From positions 1,597,949-1,661,948 of the forward strand of contig JADKDD010000002.1 in NCBI GenBank assembly GCA_016718525.1: DNA of 64,000 nt, given 5' to 3'. This document shows, in pieces, positions 1 through 9,684 of this stretch; within the stretch, counting starts at the first letter, position 1, and the number at the start of each line of letters is the position of its first letter. Below the pieces are notes generated by a model. The model worked only from the letters and a program-made list of their open reading frames with translations, was not told the origin of the DNA and made no database searches. Position numbers and translations under genes: made by a program. Source of the stretch: Rhodocyclaceae bacterium. GTDB lineage: Bacteria; Pseudomonadota; Gammaproteobacteria; Burkholderiales; Rhodocyclaceae.

Positions 1-1
1 A

Positions 2-237
2 CTGCTGGAGGCGGATCGCGACATTGTGCGCGGTGCGGATTGGTACCACCAAGGCTTGCAATGGGTTCAATGGATTGTACCGGATCTTGCCAGTCTTGAT
101 ATTCAGAGGCAACGCTCTACAACAAGATGGAGTTCATAAGCGCATCGCCGTGGGCATTGGTGCTGATGCCGACTAGCTATGTAGTGGTCTTGTTGGTGAT
201 TGCATGCGCTAGTTTCTCACGTCGGCGATTTGACTGA
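2..237 (+). pseudogene. ABC-2 type permease, C-terminal end, frameshifted
   Basis: The window opens inside a gene. One frame reads LLEADRDIVRGADWYHQG through VPDLASLDIQ up to about base 111 and stops at 137-139. A second frame then continues as TLYNKMEFISASPWALVLMP, a hydrophobic segment, and ends in FSRRRFD with a stop at 235-237. Together they look like the last part of an ABC-2 permease: a periplasmic loop, a final membrane helix and a short basic tail. A single-base change near 111-120 would join the two frames. The gene lies directly upstream of a membrane-anchored protein and an ABC ATPase, so it is probably the permease of that cassette. I cannot tell a real mutation from a sequencing error. 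Confidence 0.6.
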
Positions 238-238
238 T

Positions 239-1110
239 ATGAGCGCAAAAATTTTTGCCAGCAAAGATGCTCGACTTCGGCTGATATGGTCAGGCGTTGC
301 GCTACTCGCTATTTTGGCTTTGCTTTTAGCGCCACAAACTTGGCGTCGACGCAAAGAAAGGCTACGCTCTTGGCCGATTCCGTAGTGCTTCCGGCAACCT
401 TTCAGGCAGTGATGTATTTGGGTGATCGCTTCCTCGCGGCAAATATTGAAACGACCCGCGTGCTGATGGCCGGCGAAGCGATAGTGAGCGGGTCCGACCA
501 AGACTATTTGTACCGAATCCATTCGGTAGTTGCCGATCTCAACAAATGCCATGAGGACAACTATTACGTTGCGAACGCTTTGCTTAGTTGGGGCGGCAAT
601 GTCGATGCGGCGCTGGACATCTTGCGGATCGCAACGAAATGCCGATTTTGGGATGAGGTCCCACCGTTCTTTCTGGGCTACAACCTTTATTTTTTCAAAT
701 ACCAGCACCAACAGGCGAGAGATGCGCTGTTTGTCGCCGCCGAACGTTCCGCGGAGAATGCGGTTGCGTTTCGAAAATTTGCCGTAATGCTCGAAGTGGA
801 GAATATTCCAGATGCGCGGCAGGCGAGGGACTACCTCACCGTCCAGCGTGAGCAATCACGTGACAAAACATTTAAGGACATGCTGGGCTTGCGGATCGCC
901 CGACTCGATGGGCTGATCATCTTGCGCGATGCGCAAACCAAATACGAAAGGCGTTCGGGACGGCGACTCACCGATCCCCAGGAATTACTCACCAGCGGGG
1001 TGCTTCGCGAGTTTCCCAACGACCCGATGCAACTGGGGTACAGCTTTTCTGATGGCCTTTTTGCATTGAGAGAAGTTGGTGTCCGTGGCGTGAAAAGGCC
1101 GATAAAATGA
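239..1110 (+). pseudogene. Membrane-anchored protein of ABC cassette, frameshifted
   Basis: The probable start is ATG 239, one base after the permease stop. This frame gives MSAKIFASKDARLRLIW and then one membrane helix (VALLAILALLLA) before it runs out at 385. The adjacent frame takes over at about 330-385 and continues as LLADSVVLPATFQAVMYLGD to the stop at 1108-1110. The joined product would be about 290 residues: an N-terminal membrane anchor followed by a soluble, probably helical domain. The gene overlaps the downstream ATPase by ATGA. I recognise it only as the uncharacterised third gene of an ABC-2 cassette. The single-base frameshift is the second within 400 bp. Confidence 0.55.
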
Positions 1111-2015
1111 AAGCAATTGAACTCACCGACGTTCGTAAAACTTTCAAGCAAAAGCGTGTCGTGATTGAAGCGCTCAAGGGCATCTCGCTGTCAATTGAGC
1201 AAGGCGAGGTGTTCGGCTTTGTTGGCCCGAACGGCGCGGGCAAGTCCACGACGATCAAGCTGATCCTGAACATCATTAGCGATTATCAAGGTGAAGCCAA
1301 GCTGTTCGGTCACGATACGCGCGATGCCTTGGCGAGGCATCGCGTCGGCTATGTGCCAGAAGTGGTGGCGCTCTACGAGCAACTCAGCCCGCTGGAAATC
1401 TTGCGCACCGGGCTTGATATGCATGACCTGCGGCCAGCAAACGCTAACGACATATGCATGAAATGGCTAGAGCGATTCTCCGTAGGACATGTGGCGCGCC
1501 GGCCTATCCGGAATCTTTCAAAAGGTACCGCGCAGCGTGTTGCACTGGCGCATGCGCTCGTCGTATCGCCCCGCCTGCTGATTCTGGATGAACCGCTTTC
1601 CGGCCTTGATCCAATCGGGCGCAAGGATGTCGTGGATATCCTGGCAGAGTATCAAGGTGGTGGCGGGACAGTGTTCCTGACCTCGCATGTGCTCCACGAT
1701 GTTGAGCGTTTAGCCAACCGTTTTGGCCTGATACATCGCGGCGAACTTAAGACGATTCAATCGCCGAATGAGTTGGTCGGTGATGACGAACTGGTGACAG
1801 TGAGATCCAGTGGCACCAAACCGGTGCCGGGGATGACGGGACAAAATGGGGGGCGCTGGTTTGCTGAAGTGCGTCGTTCTGTGCTGTGGCAGTTGTTGCG
1901 TGACCTCGAAAACGCCGGGCACGTATTGATAGAAATTAAGCCCTCCCTGACGCTGGAGAGTGCCTTCTTACGCTACCTGGATCGTGTTGCGGAGCCGGTC
2001 AGTGCGAAGCGCTGA
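1107..2015 (+). CDS. ABC-2 transporter ATP-binding protein
   Basis: This 302-residue protein is the ATPase of an ABC-2 type exporter. Walker A is GPNGAGKST at residues 40-48. The signature segment is LSKGTAQR, with lysine where most families have glycine, as seen in gliding or CcmA-like exporters. Walker B is LLILDEPLSGLDP, followed by the H-loop in FLTSHVLHDVE. The last 90 residues form a variable C-terminal extension. Its start overlaps the previous gene by ATGA, so the cassette was translationally coupled. Because the permease upstream appears frameshifted, the transporter may not work in this strain. The substrate is unknown. Confidence 0.88.
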   Translation: MKAIELTDVRKTFKQKRVVIEALKGISLSIEQGEVFGFVGPNGAGKSTTIKLILNIISDYQGEAKLFGHDTRDALARHRVGYVPEVVALYEQLSPLEILRTGLDMHDLRPANANDICMKWLERFSVGHVARRPIRNLSKGTAQRVALAHALVVSPRLLILDEPLSGLDPIGRKDVVDILAEYQGGGGTVFLTSHVLHDVERLANRFGLIHRGELKTIQSPNELVGDDELVTVRSSGTKPVPGMTGQNGGRWFAEVRRSVLWQLLRDLENAGHVLIEIKPSLTLESAFLRYLDRVAEPVSAKR

Positions 2016-2041
2016 GCTGGGATCATGCTGGCGTCCAGATT

Positions 2042-2070
2042 AGTTGGTGCTGACGACACGGCGTTGCTTC
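2042..2070 (+). repeat. Dispersed GTTGGTGCTG repeat, copy 1
   Basis: This copy lies in the gap between the ABC ATPase and the GtrA-like gene. It has the core AGTTGGTGCTG followed by ACGAC and ACGGCGTT. All 29 bases are identical to the inverted copy inside hflK at 32226-32254. Confidence 0.85.
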
Positions 2071-2253
2071 AAACGCGCTTTACTTTATCGAAGGCGCCCA
2101 CGTTAAATGAACGTTTTGAACCACCCAAAAACGCGGTCGGAAAACCGGACCTGTAAGCTCCAGATGAAAGCCCCATCCATTTTGTTGCGAAGCAATCCCG
2201 CTAGAATCGGTGCGCCTGAAATACCCACCCCTCTGCATCTCTCACCCACCTCA

Positions 2254-2691
2254 ATGCCAATTAACCGATATCCCAATTGGGTCTCGCAGTTTCTGAGCTA
2301 CGTTGGCGTAGGCGGTCTAAGCTTTCTAGTCGATATCAGCTGTCTGTATTTGCTCACTGAACGACTCGGCGTGTATTACCTTGTATCGGCTGCGTTCGCT
2401 TTTTGTGCGGGACTGGTCGTCAACTACTTACTTTGCCTGCTTTGGGTGTTCGACTTCCGGCGGATGGAAAATCGGCTGCACGAGTTTCTTGTTTTTGGTG
2501 CCATCGGTATCGCCGGATTGTTGCTCAATACGCTACTGCTGTGGCTACTGACTGATGTAGTCGGTCATGATTATCTGGTCTCAAAAGTAATTGCTGCGGC
2601 AATCATTCTGATATTCAATTTTTCACTGCGCCGCTGGATGCTATTTTCGCCAGCCTCAACACCATCTCCTGAACAGGGAACCACACAATGA
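2254..2691 (+). CDS. GtrA-like membrane protein
   Basis: The product is a small protein of about 145 residues with four predicted membrane helices. The helices begin at FLSYVGVGGLSFLVDISCLY, VSAAFAFCAGLVVNYLLC, FLVFGAIGIAGLLLNTLLL and VIAAAIILIFNFSLRRWML. The pattern, with N-[FY] in helices 2 and 4, fits the GtrA/DPMS family, which is linked to flipping or transfer of lipid-linked sugars in the inner membrane. The reading frame is open from 2107, but the upstream 49 codons lack family resemblance, so I prefer ATG 2254; neither start has a clear ribosome binding site. It overlaps the next gene by ATGA. Confidence 0.75.
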   Translation: MPINRYPNWVSQFLSYVGVGGLSFLVDISCLYLLTERLGVYYLVSAAFAFCAGLVVNYLLCLLWVFDFRRMENRLHEFLVFGAIGIAGLLLNTLLLWLLTDVVGHDYLVSKVIAAAIILIFNFSLRRWMLFSPASTPSPEQGTTQ

Positions 2692-4229
2692 CTCGCACTG
2701 TGCTCATTATCGGCGGCGGCCCCGCAGGGCTTACCGCCGCGTTGGAACTTGCCCGAAATTCGGATATTCATCCCGTCGTACTAGAGGCTTTGGACGATGT
2801 GGGCGGTATCTCGAGGACAATCGAATACAAAGGCAATCGGATGGATATTGGCGGTCATCGTTTCTTTTCCAAGTCCGATTGGGTCATGGACTGGTGGCGG
2901 CAAATGATGCCTCCGGCGCCAGACAAAGACGCTGACGGCTTTTCAGTGATGCCAAAAAATGATCGGCATTTGTTGATCCGGCCGCGGCTGTCGCGGATTT
3001 ATTTTCTGCGCAGGTTTTTCGATTATCCGATTTCGCTTTCAGGAAAAACCATCGCCAATCTTGGTCCCATTCGTATTGTGCGAATTGGTATTTCCTACGT
3101 CTGGGCTAATTTATTTCAGCGCCGGCCGGAAAAGAATCTCGAGGACTTTTTCTACAATCGATTTGGTGGAGAGCTCTACCGCACCTTTTTCAAGGACTAT
3201 ACCGAGAAGGTCTGGGGCGTTGCCTGTCATGCGATTAGTCCGCAATGGGGGGCTCAGCGTATCAAAGGTTTGTCGATCACCAAAGCCATCATTCATGCCG
3301 CCAAGAAGATTTTTTTCGGCGGCGGTAACACCAGCGTCGAACAAAAAGGCACCGAGACCAGCCTGATTGAGCGCTTTCTTTACCCGAAATTCGGCCCCGG
3401 GCAAATGTGGCGCTTGGCCGCTGAGGAACTGCGCACGCGTGGTGGCGAGATTCATTTTGGTGTGAAGGTCGTGACACTCAAACAGGAAAACGGCCGCATT
3501 ACCGCCGTTGAAACTGAGTCTGCTGACCATACCAGACGCTGGTGGGACGGCGACTGGGTGATTTCAACCATGCCGCTGCGCGATATGGTTCAGGCACTGC
3601 AACCTCCTGCGCCTGATGCTGTGCGCGCTGTCGCCGACGGATTGATGTACCGCGACTTCATCACCATGGGATTGCTGCTGAAGAAACTCAAACCGCGTCC
3701 TGAGGGAAAGCCGCCGCTCAATCTGCTACCCGACACATGGATATACATTCAGGAACCGGATGTAATGATCGGTCGCCTGCAAATCTTTAACAACTGGAGT
3801 CCCGCGCTAGTCAAGGACGCCGACACGATCTGGATGGGACTGGAGTATTTCTGTCAGGAAAGTGATGAGCTGTGGTCAATGGGCGACGCGGAGTTTTCAC
3901 GCTTTGCCATTGCCGAACTGGCGAAAATCGATTTGATCGACCCGACCGATGCACTCGACTGGCATGTTGCGCGTGTGCCTAAGGCTTATCCGGCTTATTT
4001 TGGAACCTATGACCGTTTCGATACACTGCGCGAGTATGCCGACGGCATCGGCAACCTGTTTTTGGTGGGACGTAACGGCATGCACCGTTACAACAATCAA
4101 GATCATTCAATGGTCACCGCCAAACTCGCCGCTGAGGCAATAATGTCGGGCTCGAGCGATAAGTCGGCAATCTGGACCGTCAACGTTGAAGAAGAATATC
4201 ACGAGGAAAAGGCGAGCAACGCGGCCTAA
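2688..4229 (+). CDS. NAD(P)/FAD-dependent oxidoreductase
   Basis: The product is 513 residues long. It begins with a dinucleotide-binding fold (IGGGPAGLTAALELARN), followed by a GGISRT segment and a GGHRFFSKS segment. These are typical of the FAD amine-oxidase or UDP-galactopyranose-mutase-like oxidoreductases found in polysaccharide and glycolipid gene clusters. The C-terminal flavin motif is probably the region around NLFLVGRNGMHRYNNQDHSM. It overlaps the GtrA-like gene and ends 4 bp into the convergent O-antigen-ligase-like gene. The substrate is not evident; the context suggests sugar or lipid-carrier metabolism at the inner membrane. Confidence 0.75.
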   Translation: MTRTVLIIGGGPAGLTAALELARNSDIHPVVLEALDDVGGISRTIEYKGNRMDIGGHRFFSKSDWVMDWWRQMMPPAPDKDADGFSVMPKNDRHLLIRPRLSRIYFLRRFFDYPISLSGKTIANLGPIRIVRIGISYVWANLFQRRPEKNLEDFFYNRFGGELYRTFFKDYTEKVWGVACHAISPQWGAQRIKGLSITKAIIHAAKKIFFGGGNTSVEQKGTETSLIERFLYPKFGPGQMWRLAAEELRTRGGEIHFGVKVVTLKQENGRITAVETESADHTRRWWDGDWVISTMPLRDMVQALQPPAPDAVRAVADGLMYRDFITMGLLLKKLKPRPEGKPPLNLLPDTWIYIQEPDVMIGRLQIFNNWSPALVKDADTIWMGLEYFCQESDELWSMGDAEFSRFAIAELAKIDLIDPTDALDWHVARVPKAYPAYFGTYDRFDTLREYADGIGNLFLVGRNGMHRYNNQDHSMVTAKLAAEAIMSGSSDKSAIWTVNVEEEYHEEKASNAA

Positions 4230-5581
4230 ATTCTGTGAGGCGCAACATACGGTTTGCTTAGCGGGCTTACCTGCCACGTAGCACGGTAGTTCCTTAAGTG
4301 CCAGTGCAAAAAAACTGCTGTTACCAGCAAAACGATAATGGCCAAGCTTGGCAAATGAATCCGTCCGGCGTTGTCCGCGCTGTTGACTACGTCAGAGACT
4401 TTCGGCGAACCGATAAGTGCGAATGCGATCCCGGCAAAGAACAAGTACTGTAAATGATACAGTCCAGCGTCTAACAACCCAATGACCAAGAGAAATGCCA
4501 ACAGGGCGAAACCGAGCAATACACTGCCGTCCATTTTGCGTTTCCAACCCGAGCGTCCTGACATTCCATGTATTGCCAGCAGGATTACTAGCAGCAGGCC
4601 GCCAACCCCCCAGTCCTGGAGTATCTGCAAAATAATATTGTGCGGCTGGAAACTTTGAAAATCCCACATCAGGTGCAAGCGCACGAACCCGTTTCCGCCG
4701 GCACCCAACAGCAAGGTCAGTGGGTCGCGCAGTGCGTCTATCGATTTTGACCACAATGTCAATCTGAAAGACGATAGTTGGTCAAGGGTAGCGGTTGACA
4801 TACCGGCGAGCGCGCCAGGTGTCCATTGCCGAACAAAGGCATTCACAAAACCCATGGACGGATTCCCGACGTCAAAAATTATCGCCAGTGCAACGGCCGC
4901 AATGATCTCGACGCACCGGTATCGCCATTGCGAACGCTGATCCGAGCCCAACATTAACAAGCAAAAAGCAATTCCCCATGCCAACATGGATGCCCTGCTA
5001 CCTGACCAAAACAGGAGCCCGAGACCAATGATTCGCGCCAGCATGAGTAAGCGTTTTTCCGATCGAGGGTAACCGGCATCATGGTAGAGAAACACAGTCA
5101 TCAACCCTACTGTCATGCCAAGGTGACGGACATTGCCGAAGATGGGCAACAGAACCCAACTCCAGACGAGGTCGACACCGTCAATCAAACGAAAGCAAAT
5201 AACAATCAAGCTAACTGCAACAGCCATTTGAAGTACTTTGAAAGACTCAGCATTTCTGACAAAAAGCTGAGCGTAAAGAACCGCGACGAGCGGCACAATC
5301 AACCAATGAGCATCACGCGCCAAGGCCGGCAGAAACTCGCCACTAAGTGCATCTGAAAGCAAAACCCAAGCCGCAAAGGCAAGGTAAAACAGTAGGCCCT
5401 TTCGGGTAACGGGCACATGAACAACCGATACCATTGCCAAACACAATAGGGCGATAGCTACAAACAATATCGAATCGAGCAGAAAGTAACTGCCACGGAT
5501 ATCCCACCAACCGAGAAAAATCACGGCAATTCCGATCAGGTTGATCAGAGTAAAGGCAGGGGTGGCAGTTGTCTTAGACAT
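4226..5581 (-). CDS. O-antigen ligase / polymerase family membrane protein
   Basis: This 451-residue polytopic membrane protein has about ten to twelve helices. Residues 193-198 (SGSRAS) and the periplasmic segment with PHN at 313-315, preceded by GAGGNGF and followed by LQDWGVGG, match the Wzy_C family (WaaL ligase and Wzy polymerase). An arginine at 273 (SFRLTLW) sits in the loop where the family has its functional arginines. Such proteins join or ligate lipid-linked glycans at the periplasmic face of the inner membrane. Whether it ligates O-antigen, glycosylates protein or polymerises another glycan cannot be decided from sequence. Confidence 0.8.
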   Translation of the reverse strand: MSKTTATPAFTLINLIGIAVIFLGWWDIRGSYFLLDSILFVAIALLCLAMVSVVHVPVTRKGLLFYLAFAAWVLLSDALSGEFLPALARDAHWLIVPLVAVLYAQLFVRNAESFKVLQMAVAVSLIVICFRLIDGVDLVWSWVLLPIFGNVRHLGMTVGLMTVFLYHDAGYPRSEKRLLMLARIIGLGLLFWSGSRASMLAWGIAFCLLMLGSDQRSQWRYRCVEIIAAVALAIIFDVGNPSMGFVNAFVRQWTPGALAGMSTATLDQLSSFRLTLWSKSIDALRDPLTLLLGAGGNGFVRLHLMWDFQSFQPHNIILQILQDWGVGGLLLVILLAIHGMSGRSGWKRKMDGSVLLGFALLAFLLVIGLLDAGLYHLQYLFFAGIAFALIGSPKVSDVVNSADNAGRIHLPSLAIIVLLVTAVFLHWHLRNYRATWQVSPLSKPYVAPHRI

Positions 5582-5633
5582 TGAGCGAGACTATTCAGAT
5601 GGAAAGCAGGGCGGATTGTCGGATGGCGTTGGT

Positions 5634-7477
5634 TCAACGCGCTCGACAAGAATATAGCGCCCAAGTATCAGCGACGGCTACTGCTGAATCGTCCGAATCG
5701 GTGCGAGAGACGATTACCCAATCAAGTGCCGGATCGGCACACAATGATCGTCGCAGAGGTGTTTGCTTCACCAATTCACCGCGTCGACGCCACTCAGCAA
5801 ACTTTTGCTCTGTAAATACAGAGCCAACACCTTGCAAACTTCCCCAATAGTTTGGAGTGTGCAGATCGAGCCATACTGACAGGGCCTGCTCGGGCCAAGC
5901 GACGGTTTCGCCGGCGCGAACATATTGTGTAAAAGGATGTGGCGGTACGGCCGGATTCAGCCACGTCGATTCCTCCCGTTGTTGAAAACCTTCGCGTCGG
6001 TCCCAGTGCGTGATGGTAATCAGAACCAAAACAGACAGTACTAAGAACAGCGTTAATGCGACCGGTTTGGTTTTGGGGACAAAGTCCAAGCCTATCGCTA
6101 ACAATAGCGGAAATAGCCACAACTCGCCGGCGATCAAGCCGTGCAGAACAACCACACCCTGCCACCAGGGAGTGATGAAGCGAGTACCACCCATTTCAAG
6201 ATCTATCCAAAAACCCGGTAATGCCAAGAGCCAAAGCACGATCGCAGTTGCCCAGGCACATTGCGCCATTCGTGCACCGCGTGAGCTGCCGCAATAAACC
6301 AAATCGTTGGCAGAAAACTGATTGCGAAAACCAACGCACCCAATCCAACCAGAGCCCACGGCGTCGCGACCACACCGAGTGTCGTCAGCGCAAGTAGCAC
6401 TGCGCAAAGCCAGGGCACGGCAATTCGCACTGGTGATTTGTGATGAAGTGTTTGCAAAATGTCAAGTACCGCCAATGCGGAGACCGGGTAGGTCAACCAT
6501 GTAACGCGCCATGGTTGCCCCTGAACCACGATTTCCACCGGATACTGGTAACTCACAATCAACGCAAGCATCAACGCACCGCCAGCGATGAGTACCAACC
6601 GCTTATACATTGGGTGAAGGGAGGGTGATCCAATTCGACTGGCCAACAGCAGAATTAGCAGCGGCAAGATGTGCAAAGGCAGGCGCGATCCCTCTGGTTT
6701 AAAGAGAATGTCATTTGCGTTCTTGACGTAGGTCAGCAGGGCACCGCTAATCAAATGAAGTCTGGGGAAATCCAATCCTCCCTGGCTGCCAATCAACAGG
6801 ACTGCTAGCGTTGGTAGTATTACCAATGGGAGTAATCGAGAAAGCGGGATGCGATCCGCAACAATTAAAACCAACGGCCAGATCCCAAGTAGTGGGTGAA
6901 GCAGAAAGGAAAGTAGCGCAAGCCCTGTTGCCGTCAACCGTCTGCCATAGAGCAGCAACGCCACAGCCATTAACCCCAATGGCATCGCCCACGAGCGCGC
7001 AGTTGCAAAATTTTCGTTAAGGACAAAAATTCCTTTGTTAGGAGAGTAACTAAAGCTGAGTACTACTCCAAACAGCAAGGCAAATCGCATTGCTATCGTA
7101 TCGCCTGATGCATTGCTGAGCATTGCGCGGGCGAGCAAAAATAGCCCTGTCGTCCACAGCGCACCGCCGGAGAGTACAACCAACTGAGCTGCGTTGTTCA
7201 GACCGAGTGCGCGCACCAACTCGCCATAAATTGGTGTGAATATCGTCAGACTTCCTTGCGAGCCAAAACGAAAGAACAGGTCACTCGCCAGCGCATCAGG
7301 ATAGATCCATTGCGCGGAGATTACGCCATATACATAGGCATCGTGCCATAGCCCATGATACGGGCGATTCAGCAGCCAGAGCAGGAATGCGACCAGAAAA
7401 AGGATCGCCCCTGCCCAAGGATTGTGACGCATCAGCCGCGCCGGAATGTCAGAACTGTCAATTGATATGCGCGACAT
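5634..7477 (-). pseudogene. Polytopic membrane protein split by a frameshift
   Basis: Two overlapping minus-strand frames together encode one membrane protein of about 610 residues. The first runs from ATG 7477 (MSRISIDSSDIPARLMRHN) through about ten helices to IWFIAAAHAVHEW near 6265. The second frame then continues with CAWATAIVLWLLALPGFWID, three more helices and a soluble tail ending at 5634. The 5' part of the second frame (from 6407) does not look membrane-like, so the switch is between about 6250 and 6300. The WHDAYVYG segment after helix 1 resembles lipid-linked sugar glycosyltransferases or related surface-polysaccharide proteins, but I cannot assign a family. Confidence 0.6.
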
Positions 7478-7540
7478 GCTTCAGTGCAATTTGAGTTGAG
7501 TGAAACACAAGGTTGGGCGGAACAGGAAAGTGTTTGACCG

Positions 7541-8836
7541 TTAGGCCGGTAGGCTTCGCGGCACCGACTGCACCGCCCGCGCGGCCAGGACGCCAGATCG
7601 AACTGCACCTTCAATCGTGGCCGGATAGTCGCCAGCGACGTAATCGCCGGCCAGCACCAAACCGGGAAGGTTGGTCTGTGTTGGTGGGCGTTTCAAGTTT
7701 GGGACGCAGGAAAACGTGGCGCGTTTCTCGGTGATCGTTTGCACTTTGATCGGGTCTGGAAGATCCGGAATCAGCGTCGCAATTTCAAGATGAATACGCG
7801 CTTCGAGCTCTGCCAGTGGAATATCCAGATGGCGTCCTCGTGCACTGATGACTGCCGCAATCAAGCCGCGTTGCCCGTACAACGCACCGCGATCAAACAA
7901 CCATTGTGCGTGACCATCGCTGACGCCGAGCATCGGATTGGGGAGTTGGACATCTTCGGGATACGTTAGGTAGGTGGTCACAATCGGTTCCCACGCAAAA
8001 TGATCGACCGAATCGCTGAGGCTGGAAACCAGCGTGCCAAGATGGTACGGAGCAACCGCCAAAATGACGTGATCGTAGGGCAATCCGTCGCCAAGCCGCC
8101 AGGCATTTTGTTCGCGTCTTAATGCTGTTACACGATGTTGGCGATAAATTCTGCCTCCGCGCGATTCAATGAAACGCGCTGCTGGTTCGGGGAACAAGTT
8201 GGACAGATCAACCTGTGGCAAGAGGAAATCACTTGCAGCGCGGTTACTGGCCAGGCTATCACGCAGGACATTGGCAAGCACCTGCGCCGAGGCGTCATTG
8301 ACTGGGGTGTTCAGCGCGGCGATGCAAAGCGGCTCCCACATGAAGCGCCTCAGTTGGTGCTGGCGAGACGCTGTCGGATGTGCGGCCAACCAGGCGTCCA
8401 CCGAAACATCGGGTTGTATACGGAATTTGTCGTGCTGCAAGCCTTGCATCAAGCGTATCGCCGCCCACTTTTCAGACCAACTGATGCCGCGCGCCATCAG
8501 CAATCCAAGCGCGAGGTGGAGAGGTGCCGGCAGGCGCGGCGCAGCCAGTAAAAACTCACCGGGGAACTCGAGGCGCAGAGGGATCCGTTTCAGCAATCTG
8601 TCCGGATCAGCACCAACCAGACGCATTAGCCGCAAAGTTTCGGTGTAGGCGCCGATAAGAATATGCTGGCCGTTGTCGAGGGTTTGATCGCCAAACTGCA
8701 CGGCGCGTGCGCGGCCGCCAAGCGTACGCGATGATTCATAGACATCGACCGCAATGCCATGGGTAGCCAATTCAACAGCCGCCGCCATCCCGGCGTACCC
8801 GGCACCGATAACGGCCACCCGTGTTGCGTTGGTCAT
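7541..8836 (-). CDS. hpnE: Hydroxysqualene dehydroxylase
   Basis: HpnE reduces hydroxysqualene to squalene, the last step of the HpnC/D/E squalene route that feeds hopanoid synthesis. The 431-residue protein starts with a FAD-binding motif (VAVIGAGYAGMAAAVELA) and has the family segments GGRARAV, DNGQHILIGAY and WEPLCIAALNTP. The C-terminal FAD segment is GLVLAGDYVAGDYPATIEGA. I chose ATG 8836 because it overlaps the hpnD stop by ATGA and starts just before the FAD fold; the frame stays open 11 codons further upstream. A dispersed repeat lies inside the gene at 8352-8377 and encodes part of HPTASRQHQL just before WEPLC. Confidence 0.9.
   Translation of the reverse strand: MTNATRVAVIGAGYAGMAAAVELATHGIAVDVYESSRTLGGRARAVQFGDQTLDNGQHILIGAYTETLRLMRLVGADPDRLLKRIPLRLEFPGEFLLAAPRLPAPLHLALGLLMARGISWSEKWAAIRLMQGLQHDKFRIQPDVSVDAWLAAHPTASRQHQLRRFMWEPLCIAALNTPVNDASAQVLANVLRDSLASNRAASDFLLPQVDLSNLFPEPAARFIESRGGRIYRQHRVTALRREQNAWRLGDGLPYDHVILAVAPYHLGTLVSSLSDSVDHFAWEPIVTTYLTYPEDVQLPNPMLGVSDGHAQWLFDRGALYGQRGLIAAVISARGRHLDIPLAELEARIHLEIATLIPDLPDPIKVQTITEKRATFSCVPNLKRPPTQTNLPGLVLAGDYVAGDYPATIEGAVRSGVLAARAVQSVPRSLPA
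8352..8377 (+). repeat. Dispersed GTTGGTGCTG repeat, copy 2 (in hpnE)
   Basis: The core AGTTGGTGCTG is followed by GCGAG and ACGCTGTC. It lies within hpnE and is read in the opposite sense to the gene. Confidence 0.75.
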
Positions 8837-9684
8837 CGATTCGCCAACCAGGTGCGCCCGGCAATCCAAAGCTTGCGTAGCGGCGTCAGGGCAATCCGTT
8901 GATGTAGCACGCGATAGCCATCGCGCTCAATCTCATCCAGCGTCGATTGATAGATTGCAGCCATGACCAAGCCGGCACGCTGTGATCGTCGGTCAGCCGC
9001 GGGCAGGTGCGCGAACGCTTGCGCGTACATGGCACGAGCCCGTTCAATTTGAAATCGCATCAGTGCGGAAAATTTTTCAGAGTAACGCGATTCGATCAAA
9101 TCCGACTCAGTAACGTCAAACCGTTGCAATTCGTCTAATGGCAAATAAATGCGGCCACGGCGGGCATCTTCACCGACGTCGCGGACAATGTTGGTGAGTT
9201 GAAACGCAAGACCAAGGTCGTGTGCGTACTTGAGTGTACGGCGGTCGCTATAACCAAAAATTTCAGCCGCCAACAAGCCAACAACGCTGGCAACCCGGTA
9301 GCAGTAAAGATGCAAAGATTTGAAATCGACATACCGCGCCTGATGCAAATCCATTTCCATTCCATCAATGATTTCCGTCAGCTGTTCATGCGGTAGTGAA
9401 AATGATTGCATGGCTTCCTGTAAAGCCAGAGTTACCGGATGAGTGGGAGATCCAGCGTAGAGCTGAGCAAGTTCGCCCCGCCACCAAACCAATTTCGTTT
9501 GCGCCAGGGCTGGGTCAGGGCACTCATCGACGACATCGTCGACTTCACGGCAAAAGGCATAAAGCGCCGTAATGGCTTGTCGTCTTACCGGCTCAAGGAA
9601 CAGGAAGCTGTAATAAAACGATGAACCGCTTGCGGCTGCCTTTTCCTGGCAGTAAGCGTTCGCGGCGGTGGCGGGGCGGCTCAT
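8833..9684 (-). CDS. hpnD: Presqualene diphosphate synthase
   Basis: HpnD joins two farnesyl diphosphates into presqualene diphosphate. The 283-residue protein carries both aspartate-rich motifs of trans-isoprenyl head-to-head synthases: DDVVDE near residue 50 and DVGED near residue 180 (QLTNIVRDVGEDARRGRIYLP). ATG 9684 (MSRPATAANAY) overlaps the hpnC stop by ATGA, which fixes the start; an upstream in-frame extension is not family-like. Together with hpnC and hpnE it forms a compact three-gene minus-strand operon. Confidence 0.92.
   Translation of the reverse strand: MSRPATAANAYCQEKAAASGSSFYYSFLFLEPVRRQAITALYAFCREVDDVVDECPDPALAQTKLVWWRGELAQLYAGSPTHPVTLALQEAMQSFSLPHEQLTEIIDGMEMDLHQARYVDFKSLHLYCYRVASVVGLLAAEIFGYSDRRTLKYAHDLGLAFQLTNIVRDVGEDARRGRIYLPLDELQRFDVTESDLIESRYSEKFSALMRFQIERARAMYAQAFAHLPAADRRSQRAGLVMAAIYQSTLDEIERDGYRVLHQRIALTPLRKLWIAGRTWLANR

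Noticed and set aside
155..172. TTGGTGCTGATG-like segment in the ABC-2 permease end
   Set aside because: It lacks the G of the core and the ACGSCGT block; it encodes a normal membrane helix (WALVLM), so it is probably chance.
2107..2253. N-terminal extension of the GtrA-like gene
   Set aside because: The added 49 residues lack hydrophobic or family features and no ribosome binding site supports ATG 2107.
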